Origin: Mycetocola spongiae
GTDB taxonomy: Bacteria > Actinomycetota > Actinomycetes > Actinomycetales > Microbacteriaceae
Reading direction: 5' to 3'
NCBI RefSeq assembly: GCF_020424085.1
Contig: NZ_CP080203.1
Span: forward strand, 62,001-126,000
Length of the DNA stretch: 64,000 bases
Part shown: one piece after another, positions 56,401 to 63,825 of the stretch
How positions within the stretch are numbered: position 1 is the first letter of the stretch
Layout of the letters: each line of letters starts with the position of its first letter
Notes under the pieces: generated by a model
What the model was told of the DNA's origin: nothing
Database searches by the model: none
The model's input: only the letters and a program-made list of their open reading frames with translations
Translations under genes and position numbers: made by a program

Positions 56401-57170
56401 GCCGCCCCGATATCGCGGGTCGCGGCCTTCACCCGGTCCGCGGCGCCCGTCATCGTGTTTTTCACGTTGGCCGCGGCGCCCGCAAACTTGGTCTCCATGC
56501 CGGCGGCCAGAGCGTCGAGCGCCTGTTCCGCGGGGAGAACACCCTTGGTGACCATCGCGCGGATTTCTGCGCCGGTCTTGCCCATCTGGGTGCCGATGAT
56601 CGTGGCCGCGTCCACACCTCGATTGCCGAATTGGGCGAAGTCGTCGGCGGTGATTTTCGACGACGATTGGATCTTCGCCATGATCTCGACGATCTCCGCG
56701 ATCGACTCATTGGATCCACCCGTGGCGGCCACGGCATTTTGGATCGCCCCGAGGTAGGGGATGACCTTTTTTGCCTCGATGCCGAAGCCGATCATCTGCT
56801 GCTGGGCAGTGATGAAAGTGGCCTTCGAGAAGGGGCTATTGCGGGCGAAATCGTCCAGCTTGTCCATCTGGGCGTTGGCCTCTTTGGCCCCGCCCATCAG
56901 GGTGGTCATGGCCGCGCGCGAAGTCTGCTGCAGGGTGTTGTATGCGGCGCCGGTCTTGAAAACCTGCACTCCATACGCGGCGGCCACGGTGCCGGCGATC
57001 ACGGTGGTGGCCGCGGCAGCCTTGATCGAGCTGCTGATCGCCTTGCCCGCGCTCGACCCAACATTATCGAGCTTGCCGAAGCGTTGGCCGACACCGTCGA
57101 TATCGGCTTCGAATTTGTTCTTGTCGAGGAGGGTGATGCGAGCGCCGAGCTCGCCGATCATCATCGTCAT
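53391..57170 (-). CDS. phage tape measure protein
   Basis: The 1259-residue protein is by far the largest of the operon. It starts MTMMIGELGARITLLDKNKFEADI, has the tape-measure domain (SRAAMTTLMGGAKEANAQMDKLDDFARNSPFSK), hydrophobic stretches (about 330-560) and long Ala-rich helical sections. It sets the tail length; by the usual 1.5 A per residue the tail should be of ordinary siphovirus size. It overlaps the chaperone frame by 4 nt. Confidence 0.92.
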   Translation of the reverse strand: MTMMIGELGARITLLDKNKFEADIDGVGQRFGKLDNVGSSAGKAISSSIKAAAATTVIAGTVAAAYGVQVFKTGAAYNTLQQTSRAAMTTLMGGAKEANAQMDKLDDFARNSPFSKATFITAQQQMIGFGIEAKKVIPYLGAIQNAVAATGGSNESIAEIVEIMAKIQSSSKITADDFAQFGNRGVDAATIIGTQMGKTGAEIRAMVTKGVLPAEQALDALAAGMETKFAGAAANVKNTMTGAADRVKAATRDIGAALAEPFVSKNGGGLAVKWANDYADVLRGVEKAAGPMVSMLMGRAVPAIQAVDGAFTRAKIAVNGFSVTRVDSELNSLGAHAPAIAAVGGAVVAMGMQGIPVLGRFLPAINPVAGALLALAATSPQLRSAGGEILTSLSPLIPVAVQLGNTFSTSLTAVLPVVAGGLTAVARVAEVGANAIAAIPTPVLAAGIAFLGMRSAMSALEGPGKALSGVVSAVTEHFQASKATAEAMGGSVSVLGAAAHAGAGGVTAMGGALKAAFLSNPIGIALTVAAGAVAIFAAANADAAEKVAVHNKRTADLRQTLTETGGAATAATRDVIAASIAEDGIGEAAKSASVAHEMLTDAITGASGGAQIFKNTMRDQAKAAMEAAGKTEDAERVAKQLGLTYNDIIDHTLGFSEAQGTVGKAFEDADARGFGYRLSLDKVTEAVGGSLDAQQQLVGFVEAQSNAFREAQAENAAYRQAQRDLAAAMTESARSNQAFNDALSVARDTTKDMETRVSALKQALDELEGGTKSAAAAELDFAQKNNTLRDSLAATDQAGIKLYSSFLDGAGAIDLTNSAGVSFGKSLTSLNGDMLAASARAYDAAAATGDLEGATRAAREAGEQYIGTIRQTMLDMGLTVDQADALIGKYFSMPGTVSTLVTDSGSIDETTQAAIGLANEMRKLPADHIIEIKDNGTAEEVQSQLQAVAMLATSNPSGDVTIKAPTAPGVIDALKGIGFEVETLADRPGEIRLVTPNLAQTEGKIDEVTAKKREAAIQSVVKGGPEADRLLGDIADRARNADIRAQATGLGETGVQLDGVAKANRNADIKAKATGLGEATTDINRVANASYRATVHVSTSGLEASFASIERLKGAAVGIGVLKPTGSAIGNIFNHGTGGTSVQAFANGGTISTGMYRGGPPLLKFAEPETNWEAFISGKHGEEARNRKITVDAASRLGMEAYPKGTLAGAAGQGAVQVSLDGMRVKLIIGGQEIDGIIDARIDSHDQNTAHSAGLGWSE

Positions 57171-57571
57171 GTGGGCTCCTTAATGTCGTGTGAGGCCAGC
57201 CATGCGGCCAGGCGGGAGCGGGTACTCAAAAGCCCGTCGATGCGGGCTCGGACTGAGTGCCAGGAGCGATCGGGGAAGTCCTCGGCGAAGGTGTCGATGC
57301 CGTACACCTCGAGGAGGTCGCAGGACACCGATTCGCCCCACTCGGCGAAAACGTGTCGCCAGAATGTGGGTAGAGAAACGCCCCGCGGAGTTGTGCGCTC
57401 AGTGGGGCGGCCCATGGCGGCGATCTCGTCCCGATACCACTTCGGGTATCGGTATCCGGGATGCCGGCCGGTTACGGGGTCGGGGTCTCCGATGCCGAAT
57501 TCGGCGAGGTCGTCGATAGTGGCGTCAGCTGCACTCCGGCCGCTTCGAAAAGCGTCTCGATTGCTTTTGGG
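57167..57571 (-). CDS. tail-assembly chaperone, C-terminal part made by -1 frameshift
   Basis: This reading frame is open from the slippery site (57565-57571) to the stop at 57167, in the -1 frame of the preceding chaperone gene. Fusion at the slip gives a protein of about 242 residues (110 from the first frame and 132 from this one). The extension contains DLAEFGIGDPDPVTGRHPGY, YPKWYRDEIAAMG and ends in ASHDIKEPT. An internal ATG at 57415 exists but has no good ribosome-binding site. The pattern matches the G/GT arrangement of siphoviruses, directly before the tape-measure gene. Confidence 0.8.
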   Translation of the reverse strand, partial: PKSNRDAFRSGRSAADATIDDLAEFGIGDPDPVTGRHPGYRYPKWYRDEIAAMGRPTERTTPRGVSLPTFWRHVFAEWGESVSCDLLEVYGIDTFAEDFPDRSWHSVRARIDGLLSTRSRLAAWLASHDIKEPT

Positions 57572-57894
57572 GCGCCACCGTCCTTATAGGACTGGATGAC
57601 CTTGATGCCGCCGCCGTGTGCCTGCCAGTAGAAGGCGGCGTTGATCACGTCCACGTATTCCTCGGCGCGGAGCTCGCCCCGGGCGCGCTCCGCGAGGTCG
57701 CCACCGAGGCTCATCTCGGCGAGGTCGGCGGAGGCCTTCTCTAGGTCGCCTTCCTGCCCGGTATAGATGCGCAGGAACAGCGAGAGAAGCAGCTGTCCGA
57801 CCTCGACCGGGACGGGGGCGACGACGTATTCGAGCTCGCCGCCGATGTTCAGGACGAGGTTGCGGCCGCGTTCTTCGATAGTGATCTGTGCCAT
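57472..57894 (-). CDS. tail-assembly chaperone, short form
   Basis: 140 residues from ATG 57894 (start MAQITIEERGRNLVLNIGGELEYVV-type sequence). It stands between the major tail protein and the tape-measure gene, as the G protein of siphoviruses does. It contains EYVDVINAAFYWQAHGGG. A slippery heptamer lies within codons 108-110. A longer in-frame start at 57954 is inside the hairpin region and unlikely. Confidence 0.85.
   Translation of the reverse strand: MAQITIEERGRNLVLNIGGELEYVVAPVPVEVGQLLLSLFLRIYTGQEGDLEKASADLAEMSLGGDLAERARGELRAEEYVDVINAAFYWQAHGGGIKVIQSYKDGGAPKAIETLFEAAGVQLTPLSTTSPNSASETPTP
57565..57571 (-). promoter_or_regulatory. slippery heptamer C CCA AAA for -1 frameshift
   Basis: In the zero frame the codons are GCC CCA AAA GCA, so the heptamer CCCAAAA is in the correct X XXY YYZ phase. 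The -1 frame is open from this point to 57167, and the zero frame ends 93 nt further on at 57472. Confidence 0.78.
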
Positions 57895-57935
57895 GAAAAT
57901 CTCCAAAAATTGTGGGTGGATGAGTGGAGGTGAAA

Positions 57936-57968
57936 GCGGGGCCGGACCATCCACGATTCCGGCCCCGC
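57936..57968 (-). terminator. hairpin after the major tail gene
   Basis: GCGGGGCCGGA pairs with TCCGGCCCCGC over 11 bp with an 11-nt loop, followed on the minus strand by TTTC. It lies between the major tail protein and the chaperone gene and should lower transcription of the genes beyond. Confidence 0.8.
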
Positions 57969-57981
57969 GGCTGGGGGAGTG

Positions 57982-58491
57982 TTACTCGCCGGCCTTCTTG
58001 AGGGGGTTTGCGATGGGCTTGATCTCGCCCACGCCGGCCAGCGAGAAGTTGTCGAATTCCACATCGTCATTGCCGGTGGAGGGCCGGTTGCCGCGAGACA
58101 CAGCCGCGACACCCTGGTAGGCGTCGGATGCGCCCAGCGCGTCGTACCAGCGAATGCCGATGTTGTTGGCCTCGCCCTTGGCATCGGCTGCAGCCTTGAG
58201 CGCAAGCCACTCGGGCTGGAATTCGCCGGTCTTATCGCGAATCTTGAGGAGGTTGAAATCGAGAGCGAAGTCGTTTCCGACCTTCACCTGGGCACTCGAT
58301 CCCTTGTGCGCGTAGGTGGCGATGTCCTTGAGCTTGGGCGTGGGCTGAGGGTTCAGACCGGTGATATCGGGGACGTTGACCCAGACCGGGGCCGCGATCG
58401 TGCCAGTGTTGATGTCGAACATATATTCGAAAGAGTTGGCGATGTCGCCCACGGTGGGCTTTACGTCTGCATAGCTGGGGGTTTCAGGCAT
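57982..58491 (-). CDS. phage major tail protein
   Basis: 169 residues from ATG 58491. The beta-rich sequence with PTVGDIANSFEYMFDINTG, NDFALDFNLLKIRDKTGEFQP and FDNFSLAGVGEIKPIANP is typical of tail-tube proteins. The place between tail terminator and chaperones, and the hairpin behind the gene, support this. Confidence 0.85.
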   Translation of the reverse strand: MPETPSYADVKPTVGDIANSFEYMFDINTGTIAAPVWVNVPDITGLNPQPTPKLKDIATYAHKGSSAQVKVGNDFALDFNLLKIRDKTGEFQPEWLALKAAADAKGEANNIGIRWYDALGASDAYQGVAAVSRGNRPSTGNDDVEFDNFSLAGVGEIKPIANPLKKAGE

Positions 58492-58924
58492 GGGTTGTCT
58501 CCTTAGACGGGGTGACGCTGCGGGTGTAGAGCAGCTGGAAGTTGTGGGCCCACTCGTGACGGCCGGAGCTATCGGGACCCAGATGTGCGGTGGAAATGCG
58601 GGTGATCTTGGACACGCGCACGGCGCCAAGCGAGAGATACGAGAGGTCGTGCAGCAGGCCGCGCAGTTCGTCGCCGAGACGCACGCCGGCGAGATAGCTG
58701 GGCGCGCGCACCCGGGCCTGGATCAGCGCGTGCGCGGCGCGCGTGCGCGACTCGGCCGGGGTGTACTCGGTGAGACACAGCGCGGGCGACGCCGAGCCGT
58801 GGAGGCTGCCGAAAGTGATCGGCGCCTCCCCGGGGAGATAGACCCCCTCGGGGCGAAAGACAAAGGCCCCGCCGGCATGTACGAGCCGGGCGAGGCCTTC
58901 GAGAAGATCAGTCGATGTGCTCAC
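58484..58924 (-). CDS. phage tail terminator/completion protein
   Basis: The 146-residue protein overlaps the gene after it by 8 nt and the gene before it by 4 nt. It follows the gp10-like gene and precedes the tail tube gene, the usual place of the tail terminator. Features such as AGVRLGDELRGLLHDLSYLS agree with a short alpha/beta fold. Assigned by synteny. Confidence 0.7.
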   Translation of the reverse strand: MSTSTDLLEGLARLVHAGGAFVFRPEGVYLPGEAPITFGSLHGSASPALCLTEYTPAESRTRAAHALIQARVRAPSYLAGVRLGDELRGLLHDLSYLSLGAVRVSKITRISTAHLGPDSSGRHEWAHNFQLLYTRSVTPSKETTHA

Positions 58925-59259
58925 AGCGCACCGCCGATCTCCTTGGCGATGATTGCTTGCAGCTCCGTGGCGTGCTCATGCAACGGGGCTTCGAGGTATT
59001 TGGCCCCGCCGCCGCCCGGGTGCCGGTAGCCCAGCTCCTCGTGCTGCTTCACCGCATACGGAGTGTCATAGGACACCACCGCGGTGGGATCGCCCGCGGT
59101 CGCCGGGGTGACCTGTGCGGAAGCGCGCAGCACACCGTCGAGCTTGGGGGCTCGCGGCACCGATACCGCCTTGAGGCGCTCGGCGGCTTTATTCACTCCG
59201 CCTACGCCCGCGGCCAAGATGTGAGCTGTCACCTCGGGGCCGCGCCAGATATAAGACAT
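58921..59259 (-). CDS. HK97 gp10-like connector/tail protein
   Basis: 112 residues with VVSYDTPYAVKQHEELGYRHPGGGGAKYLE, the Tyr-Ala-x2-x-His-Glu pattern of the gp10/minor capsid family, and C-terminal ELQAIIAKEIGGAL. Presumed head-tail junction protein. Confidence 0.8.
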   Translation of the reverse strand: MSYIWRGPEVTAHILAAGVGGVNKAAERLKAVSVPRAPKLDGVLRASAQVTPATAGDPTAVVSYDTPYAVKQHEELGYRHPGGGGAKYLEAPLHEHATELQAIIAKEIGGAL

Positions 59260-59266
59260 GAGCCTC

Positions 59267-59575
59267 CTAAATGATGCGGATCTTGATGTGGGAAGGTGCG
59301 TCCGGGTGATCGAATATCTCGTTCTTGATCACCCGTGCGGCTCCCTGCGAGGTCTCGAGGATCGATTCGGGGGCCGGGGCCAGCCCGGGGTCGATGATCA
59401 CGAATCCGGTAGATGTGATCTCTTTGCCGTCGGTGAGTTTGATCACCACGGCCGAGCCCTGCTCGACATACGCCCGCACCGTGACCGGGTCGCCGAGCAC
59501 TGGGCCGTCAGCGCCCTCGCCCAGCACCGGTCGGAAAGTGACCGTATGTGGCATATACCGCTTCGGGATCCTCAT
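59267..59575 (-). CDS. phage head closure-type protein
   Basis: 102 residues, starting MRIPKRYMPHTVTFRPVLGEG, beta-rich, as in head-tail stopper proteins of SPP1 gp16 type. Position between connector and gp10-like gene fits. It overlaps the connector gene by 4 nt. Confidence 0.7.
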   Translation of the reverse strand: MRIPKRYMPHTVTFRPVLGEGADGPVLGDPVTVRAYVEQGSAVVIKLTDGKEITSTGFVIIDPGLAPAPESILETSQGAARVIKNEIFDHPDAPSHIKIRII

Positions 59576-59988
59576 GCGTACCGCACCGAGCGTGTGGCCA
59601 GGCCCGCGGCCGCGAGGATATCCGCGGCCTCGCTGCTGTAGCGCAGGTCGATGGTCGCGCCCTTCCCGCCGGCCGCGGTCGTGGCCGTGGGCAGTTTCAC
59701 TGACCCGATCGCCCCGCCGCCGAGCACCGCGAGCGCGCCCGCGGTGTCCCCGGTCTCGTCAAACCACGCCGCCTGAGCGCAGGTTGCCTCCATGAGCGCG
59801 CGGATCACGCGCGGGTCGGTGGGGTAGCCGCTACTGTCCACGGCGTAGACGACACCGATGAGCATTTCATCGACCCGGATCTCCGCGCGCCGGAGATCAG
59901 CCGGGGAGACACCGCCCGTCTGGGGCAGTGTCTCTCCGGTCCAGTCGTAGAAGTCCGCCGGTGTCGCGTAGGGCTTAGGCGTCCCCAT
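59572..59988 (-). CDS. phage head-tail connector (HK97 gp6-like)
   Basis: 138 residues from ATG 59988; the start MGTPKPYATPADFYDWTG followed by GVSPADLRRAEIRVDEM and ALMEATCAQAAWFDETGD is typical of helical head-tail connector proteins. It overlaps the small upstream ORF by 14 nt. A longer frame to 60060 lacks a good start. Confidence 0.8.
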   Translation of the reverse strand: MGTPKPYATPADFYDWTGETLPQTGGVSPADLRRAEIRVDEMLIGVVYAVDSSGYPTDPRVIRALMEATCAQAAWFDETGDTAGALAVLGGGAIGSVKLPTATTAAGGKGATIDLRYSSEAADILAAAGLATRSVRYA

Positions 59989-60187
59989 TGCTGGGGGCCT
60001 CTGGCTCGGGCGTGGAGGGTTTCGGCGGCTGTGCTTTCGGCCGCCGGACTCGCGCGCCACCCCACACGAGGTATCGCTCAGCGTTCGGAGATACCTCGTC
60101 GAGCTTCACGACGCCATCGGTGAAGATGATGCCCGCGTGCAGGGTCTCGCCCGGGTGTGCCCCGGGCAGAGTGATCGTTACGGTCAC
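59975..60187 (-). CDS. small phage structural ORF
   Basis: A 70-residue protein with a beta-rich N-terminal part (MTVTITLPGAHPGETLHAG) and a Pro-rich, charged tail. Overlaps the connector gene. Function unknown. Confidence 0.6.
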   Translation of the reverse strand: MTVTITLPGAHPGETLHAGIIFTDGVVKLDEVSPNAERYLVWGGARVRRPKAQPPKPSTPEPEAPSNGDA

Positions 60188-60196
60188 CGTCGCCTC

Positions 60197-60478
60197 CTAC
60201 TTGGTTGCGTCGGCCTTGGCCTTGTCGGCCTCGGCAGCGATAGGCGCGGATTCTGCGGCGTCTGCCTCGGCCTCGGCCTCGGCCTTGGCAGCGTCAACGG
60301 CTTCCTTCGCGGCCTTGGCCTCGGCGCGCTTCTCAGCGTCGGTCTGCGTCACGGTGTACCCGTGACGCTCGAAATAGCCGATCGCGGTCTCGTCGGTCGT
60401 CTCGGCCTCGCCGTTCGCGAAAGTGACACCGGCGACCTCGCCTACGAACCCCTTCACGGGGGTAGTGATCTTGGGCAT
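60197..60478 (-). CDS. small phage protein with Ala/Glu-rich tail
   Basis: 93 residues from ATG 60478 behind AAAGG. The N-terminal 45 residues (MPKITTPVKGFVGEVAGVTFANGEA) resemble small decoration-type phage proteins; the rest is a long Lys/Ala/Glu helix. It stands just after the major capsid hairpin, a usual place for head decoration genes. Confidence 0.6.
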   Translation of the reverse strand: MPKITTPVKGFVGEVAGVTFANGEAETTDETAIGYFERHGYTVTQTDAEKRAEAKAAKEAVDAAKAEAEAEADAAESAPIAAEADKAKADATK

Positions 60479-60498
60479 ATTGTGCCTTTCAAATCTGC

Positions 60499-60527
60499 GG
60501 GCGGGCACCCATGTCGGGTGCCCGCCC
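60499..60527 (-). terminator. hairpin after the major capsid gene
   Basis: GGGCGGGCACCC pairs with GGGTGCCCGCCC, a 12-bp perfect stem with a 5-nt loop. The minus strand continues GCAGATTTG, so termination is likely partial. Confidence 0.75.
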
Positions 60528-60539
60528 TGATGGGTGGAG

Positions 60540-61544
60540 TTAGCGGACCTTGATGTTGCGGAATACCGCGGCGGCCTTGGTGGCCTTGAGCGCGACTGCG
60601 ACGGGACCGAGCTCGACGCCACCCTCCTGAACTGCGCCGATGTTGGTGAAGTCCGGCAGGCGGTAGTCGATGAGGCCGCCACCGGTGGTCGAGACTCCGT
60701 GGAAACCATCGAGACCGGCCCGGTAGGCGTAAAGGTCGGTCAGCCCGGCAACCTTGTTCCCATCGATGGTGCGTTCCTGGATGGGGATGATCTGGTCGTT
60801 CGACCCGGACTTTGCGCCCGCGTCCACGAGGATCAGGCCACCGTAGGTCTCGCGCTCGATCGGACGGCCATCTGCACCGACAAGGCCATCCACGGGGCTC
60901 TTGGTGTACATGTTGGCGCGACGTGCGGCGGCACGGACGCGAGCGAGAGACGCCGAGTTACCGACGATGACGGTCGGAGTGCCATCGAGGGTGGAGAGGA
61001 ACTCGTCGATCGCGTCGAGAGCCTTGTGCTCGGCACGGTTGTCGGTGTCGAAGTCGGCCCAGTTGGTGATCTGGCCGGCGCGGAACTCGGTGGACGAACC
61101 CGTAAGGGCCTTGTCCAGACCATCGAACGCGGAAGCGTTGGTGGCGACGTCGCCGTTGATGACGAGGTCGGAGAACAGTGCGGCGGTGGACTTCGCCTTC
61201 TGCGCGAGGTTGAGTGCGACCGCGCCGGATGCTGCGGCACCGAGCTTGGCAATGACGCGGTCCACCTGGAAGGTTCCACCCATCACGGCCAGGGTGACGT
61301 AGTGCATCGAGGTTTCGACGTTCTGCGGGGTGTACTCGGTGTTCAGCGCACGGGTGCTCGCCGTGGCCTGGGTCTTGAGGCGACGGTATCCGGTGGTGAG
61401 GGTGCCGCCGCCGCCGTTGGGGTTCACGATGTCATCGAAAACGAGGGAGTCGAGGATCGCGTTCGACTTGCGGAACTCGTCGATGACGCCGTGGTTGATT
61501 TCGTCGGAGGTGTTGTTCTTTGCTTCGAGAAGGGAAACGGGCAC
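60540..61544 (-). CDS. phage major capsid protein
   Basis: 334 residues of HK97-fold type. It starts MPVSLLEAKNNTSDEINHGVIDEFR and contains RRLKTQATASTRALNTEYTP, GGTFQVDRVIAKLG and ETYGGLILVDAG. Scaffold gene directly upstream and hairpin directly downstream. The N-terminus shows no long cleaved delta domain, consistent with a separate scaffold. Confidence 0.9.
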   Translation of the reverse strand: MPVSLLEAKNNTSDEINHGVIDEFRKSNAILDSLVFDDIVNPNGGGGTLTTGYRRLKTQATASTRALNTEYTPQNVETSMHYVTLAVMGGTFQVDRVIAKLGAAASGAVALNLAQKAKSTAALFSDLVINGDVATNASAFDGLDKALTGSSTEFRAGQITNWADFDTDNRAEHKALDAIDEFLSTLDGTPTVIVGNSASLARVRAAARRANMYTKSPVDGLVGADGRPIERETYGGLILVDAGAKSGSNDQIIPIQERTIDGNKVAGLTDLYAYRAGLDGFHGVSTTGGGLIDYRLPDFTNIGAVQEGGVELGPVAVALKATKAAAVFRNIKVR

Positions 61545-61560
61545 AGTGTGCTCCTTTCGG

Positions 61561-62250
61561 CTAGCCGCCCAGGCGCGCAGATACCGCGCTCAGGAGGGTG
61601 GTTTTGGGTGTGGTTTTCTGCTCGCCGCCGCCAGCGCCCGGGCCGGAGGACCCGGACACTCGCGTGAGCGCGTGCGCGGGGTTCGCGGCGAGCGCCGTGG
61701 TGATCGCGGTCTTGATCGCGTCCTTGTCCGACGGATCAACTTCGGCCAATGTGGCGGTGAACGCTCGAGAGTCGAGCAGGCTGTCTCCGTTGGCGTTCAG
61801 GCCCGGGGCGGCACGTAGCACGGCATTCTCGCGCGCCTGGGCCGCCTGGGCCTCGGTGGCTGTTGCGAGTGCAGCGTCACGCTCCTGGATGGCCTGAGTC
61901 AGTTGCTCAGGGGTGGGCGTCTCATCGCTGCCTCCGCCGAGTAGCTTGGTGATATCGGCCAGGGCCTTTGAGGTTTTCGCGGCTTCGGCTTCGGCTGCTG
62001 TTTTTGCGGTGCGATATTTTGCGGCTTCGGCGCGGGCCTTGGCGGTTTCCTTGTTCGCTGTTTCAACGTCGAGGTTGCCGGGTTCCACCGGGGCGCTGTT
62101 ACCTGCGGGGGCCTGCCCCGACGTGGTTTCAGCGGTGGGCGTCGGGGCGGAGCCGGCCGCGCCTTCGCTGGCGCCCTCGATGAATCGGATGCCGCGCAGC
62201 GAGAGGCGATCCATGGGGGCAAGGTATGGGCGAGCGAGGTTGTGCAGCAT
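61561..62250 (-). CDS. phage scaffolding protein
   Basis: 229 residues: Pro/Thr/Ala-rich N-terminal part, an Ala/Glu/Lys coiled-coil (about 60-150), and a short C-terminal region. Such composition and the place immediately before the major capsid gene define scaffold proteins of siphoviruses. Confidence 0.85.
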   Translation of the reverse strand: MLHNLARPYLAPMDRLSLRGIRFIEGASEGAAGSAPTPTAETTSGQAPAGNSAPVEPGNLDVETANKETAKARAEAAKYRTAKTAAEAEAAKTSKALADITKLLGGGSDETPTPEQLTQAIQERDAALATATEAQAAQARENAVLRAAPGLNANGDSLLDSRAFTATLAEVDPSDKDAIKTAITTALAANPAHALTRVSGSSGPGAGGGEQKTTPKTTLLSAVSARLGG

Positions 62251-62292
62251 GGTGTTCCTTTCGTCCCGCTCCTGGCGGGCTCGATGGGTGCG

Positions 62293-62319
62293 AAAAAAGC
62301 CCCCACGGTTTGTGGGGGC
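62293..62319 (-). terminator. Rho-independent terminator between MuF and scaffold genes
   Basis: On the minus strand AGCCCCCAC-AAACC-GTGGGGGCT is followed by TTTTT. It starts directly behind the MuF stop codon. It is the strongest terminator inside the late operon. Confidence 0.9.
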
Positions 62320-63810
62320 TTAGGCGACTGGGATCCAGCCGCGTTGAAGGTCGAACCGCGCGACCCGTTTCGGGGTGATCAGCATGACCTCGGTGAGGCC
62401 GGACTGTTCGGCGTATTCGTTGATCCGTTCCAGGGCCTGCCCGGTCGGAAGTGTGGAGGCGCTGATGTCAATGACGGCGCGGTTTGAGGTGCGCCCAGCG
62501 TCGGTGAGGAGCGTGGTGAGGTCGTGGCCGTCGCCCTTGGCGCGTCTGGTGGTCCAGCGGGCGCCGGATATGCGGGCGTTGTAGCCGTCGAGTGGAGTGA
62601 TGTCTAGCCCGGCGGTTGCGAGGCGCGTGTATGGGTCGTGGAGGTCCAGCAGGTACGGCTTGCCCTCGGCGATGACACCGCGCTTGGAGGAGTCCGGGCG
62701 GCCATCAGTGAACCACAGTTGCTCCCGATACGATCTGCGGGCGCTGCCGGTGGATTTGACGTGTTTGCGGAGCGCTGCTTGAGCGTCTCGCAGGTCCTCT
62801 CGCGCGTTGGGTGCATTGTCGCCAGCGGCGATTGCGCGCTTCGCCTTGCGCGCCTCACGCTCGAGCGTGCGTTGCGCGGTTCGCTCTGCCTCTGCCTGGG
62901 CATCGTAGGTTGTCGCATCCGCAACAACAGTGAGCCCGGGCAGGTAGGCGACCGCGGCACACCCGCAGTTGGGGTGCATGAGCCCGGCGGCGCGAGCATC
63001 ATCGAGGGTGCCGTCCACCCTGACCCGCACCATATGGTCTTGGGTGGCGTGCGGCATCTCGTAGACGCCGGCGGGGGTGCCGTCGGTGGACAGGATGCGG
63101 GTGGCCCAGTGTGCGCAGCGCTTGCACGCGCTATTCCCGACCACGATCGACACCAGGGTGATGCCTGCATCGTGCATGGTCGAGATCCCCGAGTCGGTCC
63201 AGGCCCGGGCCGCCGCGGTACGTGTGGCCATCTCGGCATAGGTGCCGATGCGCCACTGCCGGTCTGCGACATCCACGAACCCGGTCACTCCCTCGGAGAG
63301 GAAACGCTGCACCGCGCGGCGCTGGGCCGCGAGGAGCGTGTCCTGCCCGGCGAGCACCCCGGGCGCCGACCACGCTGTGATGCGCTGATAGACGTCCTGG
63401 GGGTATCGGAGGATGCGCCGGTGAACCTCGGTGAGACCGTTTTGCAGGTCCGCGGTGAGCGCGGTGATTGCTCGCGCGTCAGCAGGGCGCATGAGTGAGG
63501 CGCGGTCCAACCCCGGGATGATGCCGAGCGCGGTGATTGCTGCTTGGATGCCGCGTTCGGACGCGATCCCGATGATTTCGGATGCGAACTCCGGGTTGAT
63601 GCCTGCGATCATGCGCCGCGCTTCGGCTTCCAACTCGCGGAGGGCTTGCATGCGCGCGGCCAGGTCGGGGCGTTCTCCCATACCTTCGGCGAAGATAGCT
63701 TTGGCGCGGGCCACAAGCTGCCGCTCCAGATCCCCGTATACCGTGGCGACCAATCGGCCGAGCTCGTCAACCAGGGTTGAGGGGAGTAGATGCTCTGGTG
63801 GGACGAACAT
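62320..63810 (-). CDS. MuF-type minor head protein with C-terminal extension
   Basis: 496 residues. The N-terminal helical domain (1-190) and the MuF domain (about 190-295, with CKRCAHW, MVRVRVDGTLDDARAAGLMHPNCGC) identify a head morphogenesis protein, normally about 300 residues. The C-terminal 120 residues form a separate domain (WTTRRAKGDGHDLTTLLTDA, RAVIDISAST, LTEVMLITPKRVARFDL). Its pattern of RxxAVIDIS, a QAL helix and a final beta strand recalls the CdiA C-terminal tRNA nuclease fold, suggesting a MuF polymorphic toxin. This is an inference; catalytic residues could not be confirmed. Confidence 0.85.
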   Translation of the reverse strand: MFVPPEHLLPSTLVDELGRLVATVYGDLERQLVARAKAIFAEGMGERPDLAARMQALRELEAEARRMIAGINPEFASEIIGIASERGIQAAITALGIIPGLDRASLMRPADARAITALTADLQNGLTEVHRRILRYPQDVYQRITAWSAPGVLAGQDTLLAAQRRAVQRFLSEGVTGFVDVADRQWRIGTYAEMATRTAAARAWTDSGISTMHDAGITLVSIVVGNSACKRCAHWATRILSTDGTPAGVYEMPHATQDHMVRVRVDGTLDDARAAGLMHPNCGCAAVAYLPGLTVVADATTYDAQAEAERTAQRTLEREARKAKRAIAAGDNAPNAREDLRDAQAALRKHVKSTGSARRSYREQLWFTDGRPDSSKRGVIAEGKPYLLDLHDPYTRLATAGLDITPLDGYNARISGARWTTRRAKGDGHDLTTLLTDAGRTSNRAVIDISASTLPTGQALERINEYAEQSGLTEVMLITPKRVARFDLQRGWIPVA

Positions 63811-63825
63811 CTGCTCCCCTTCCTG

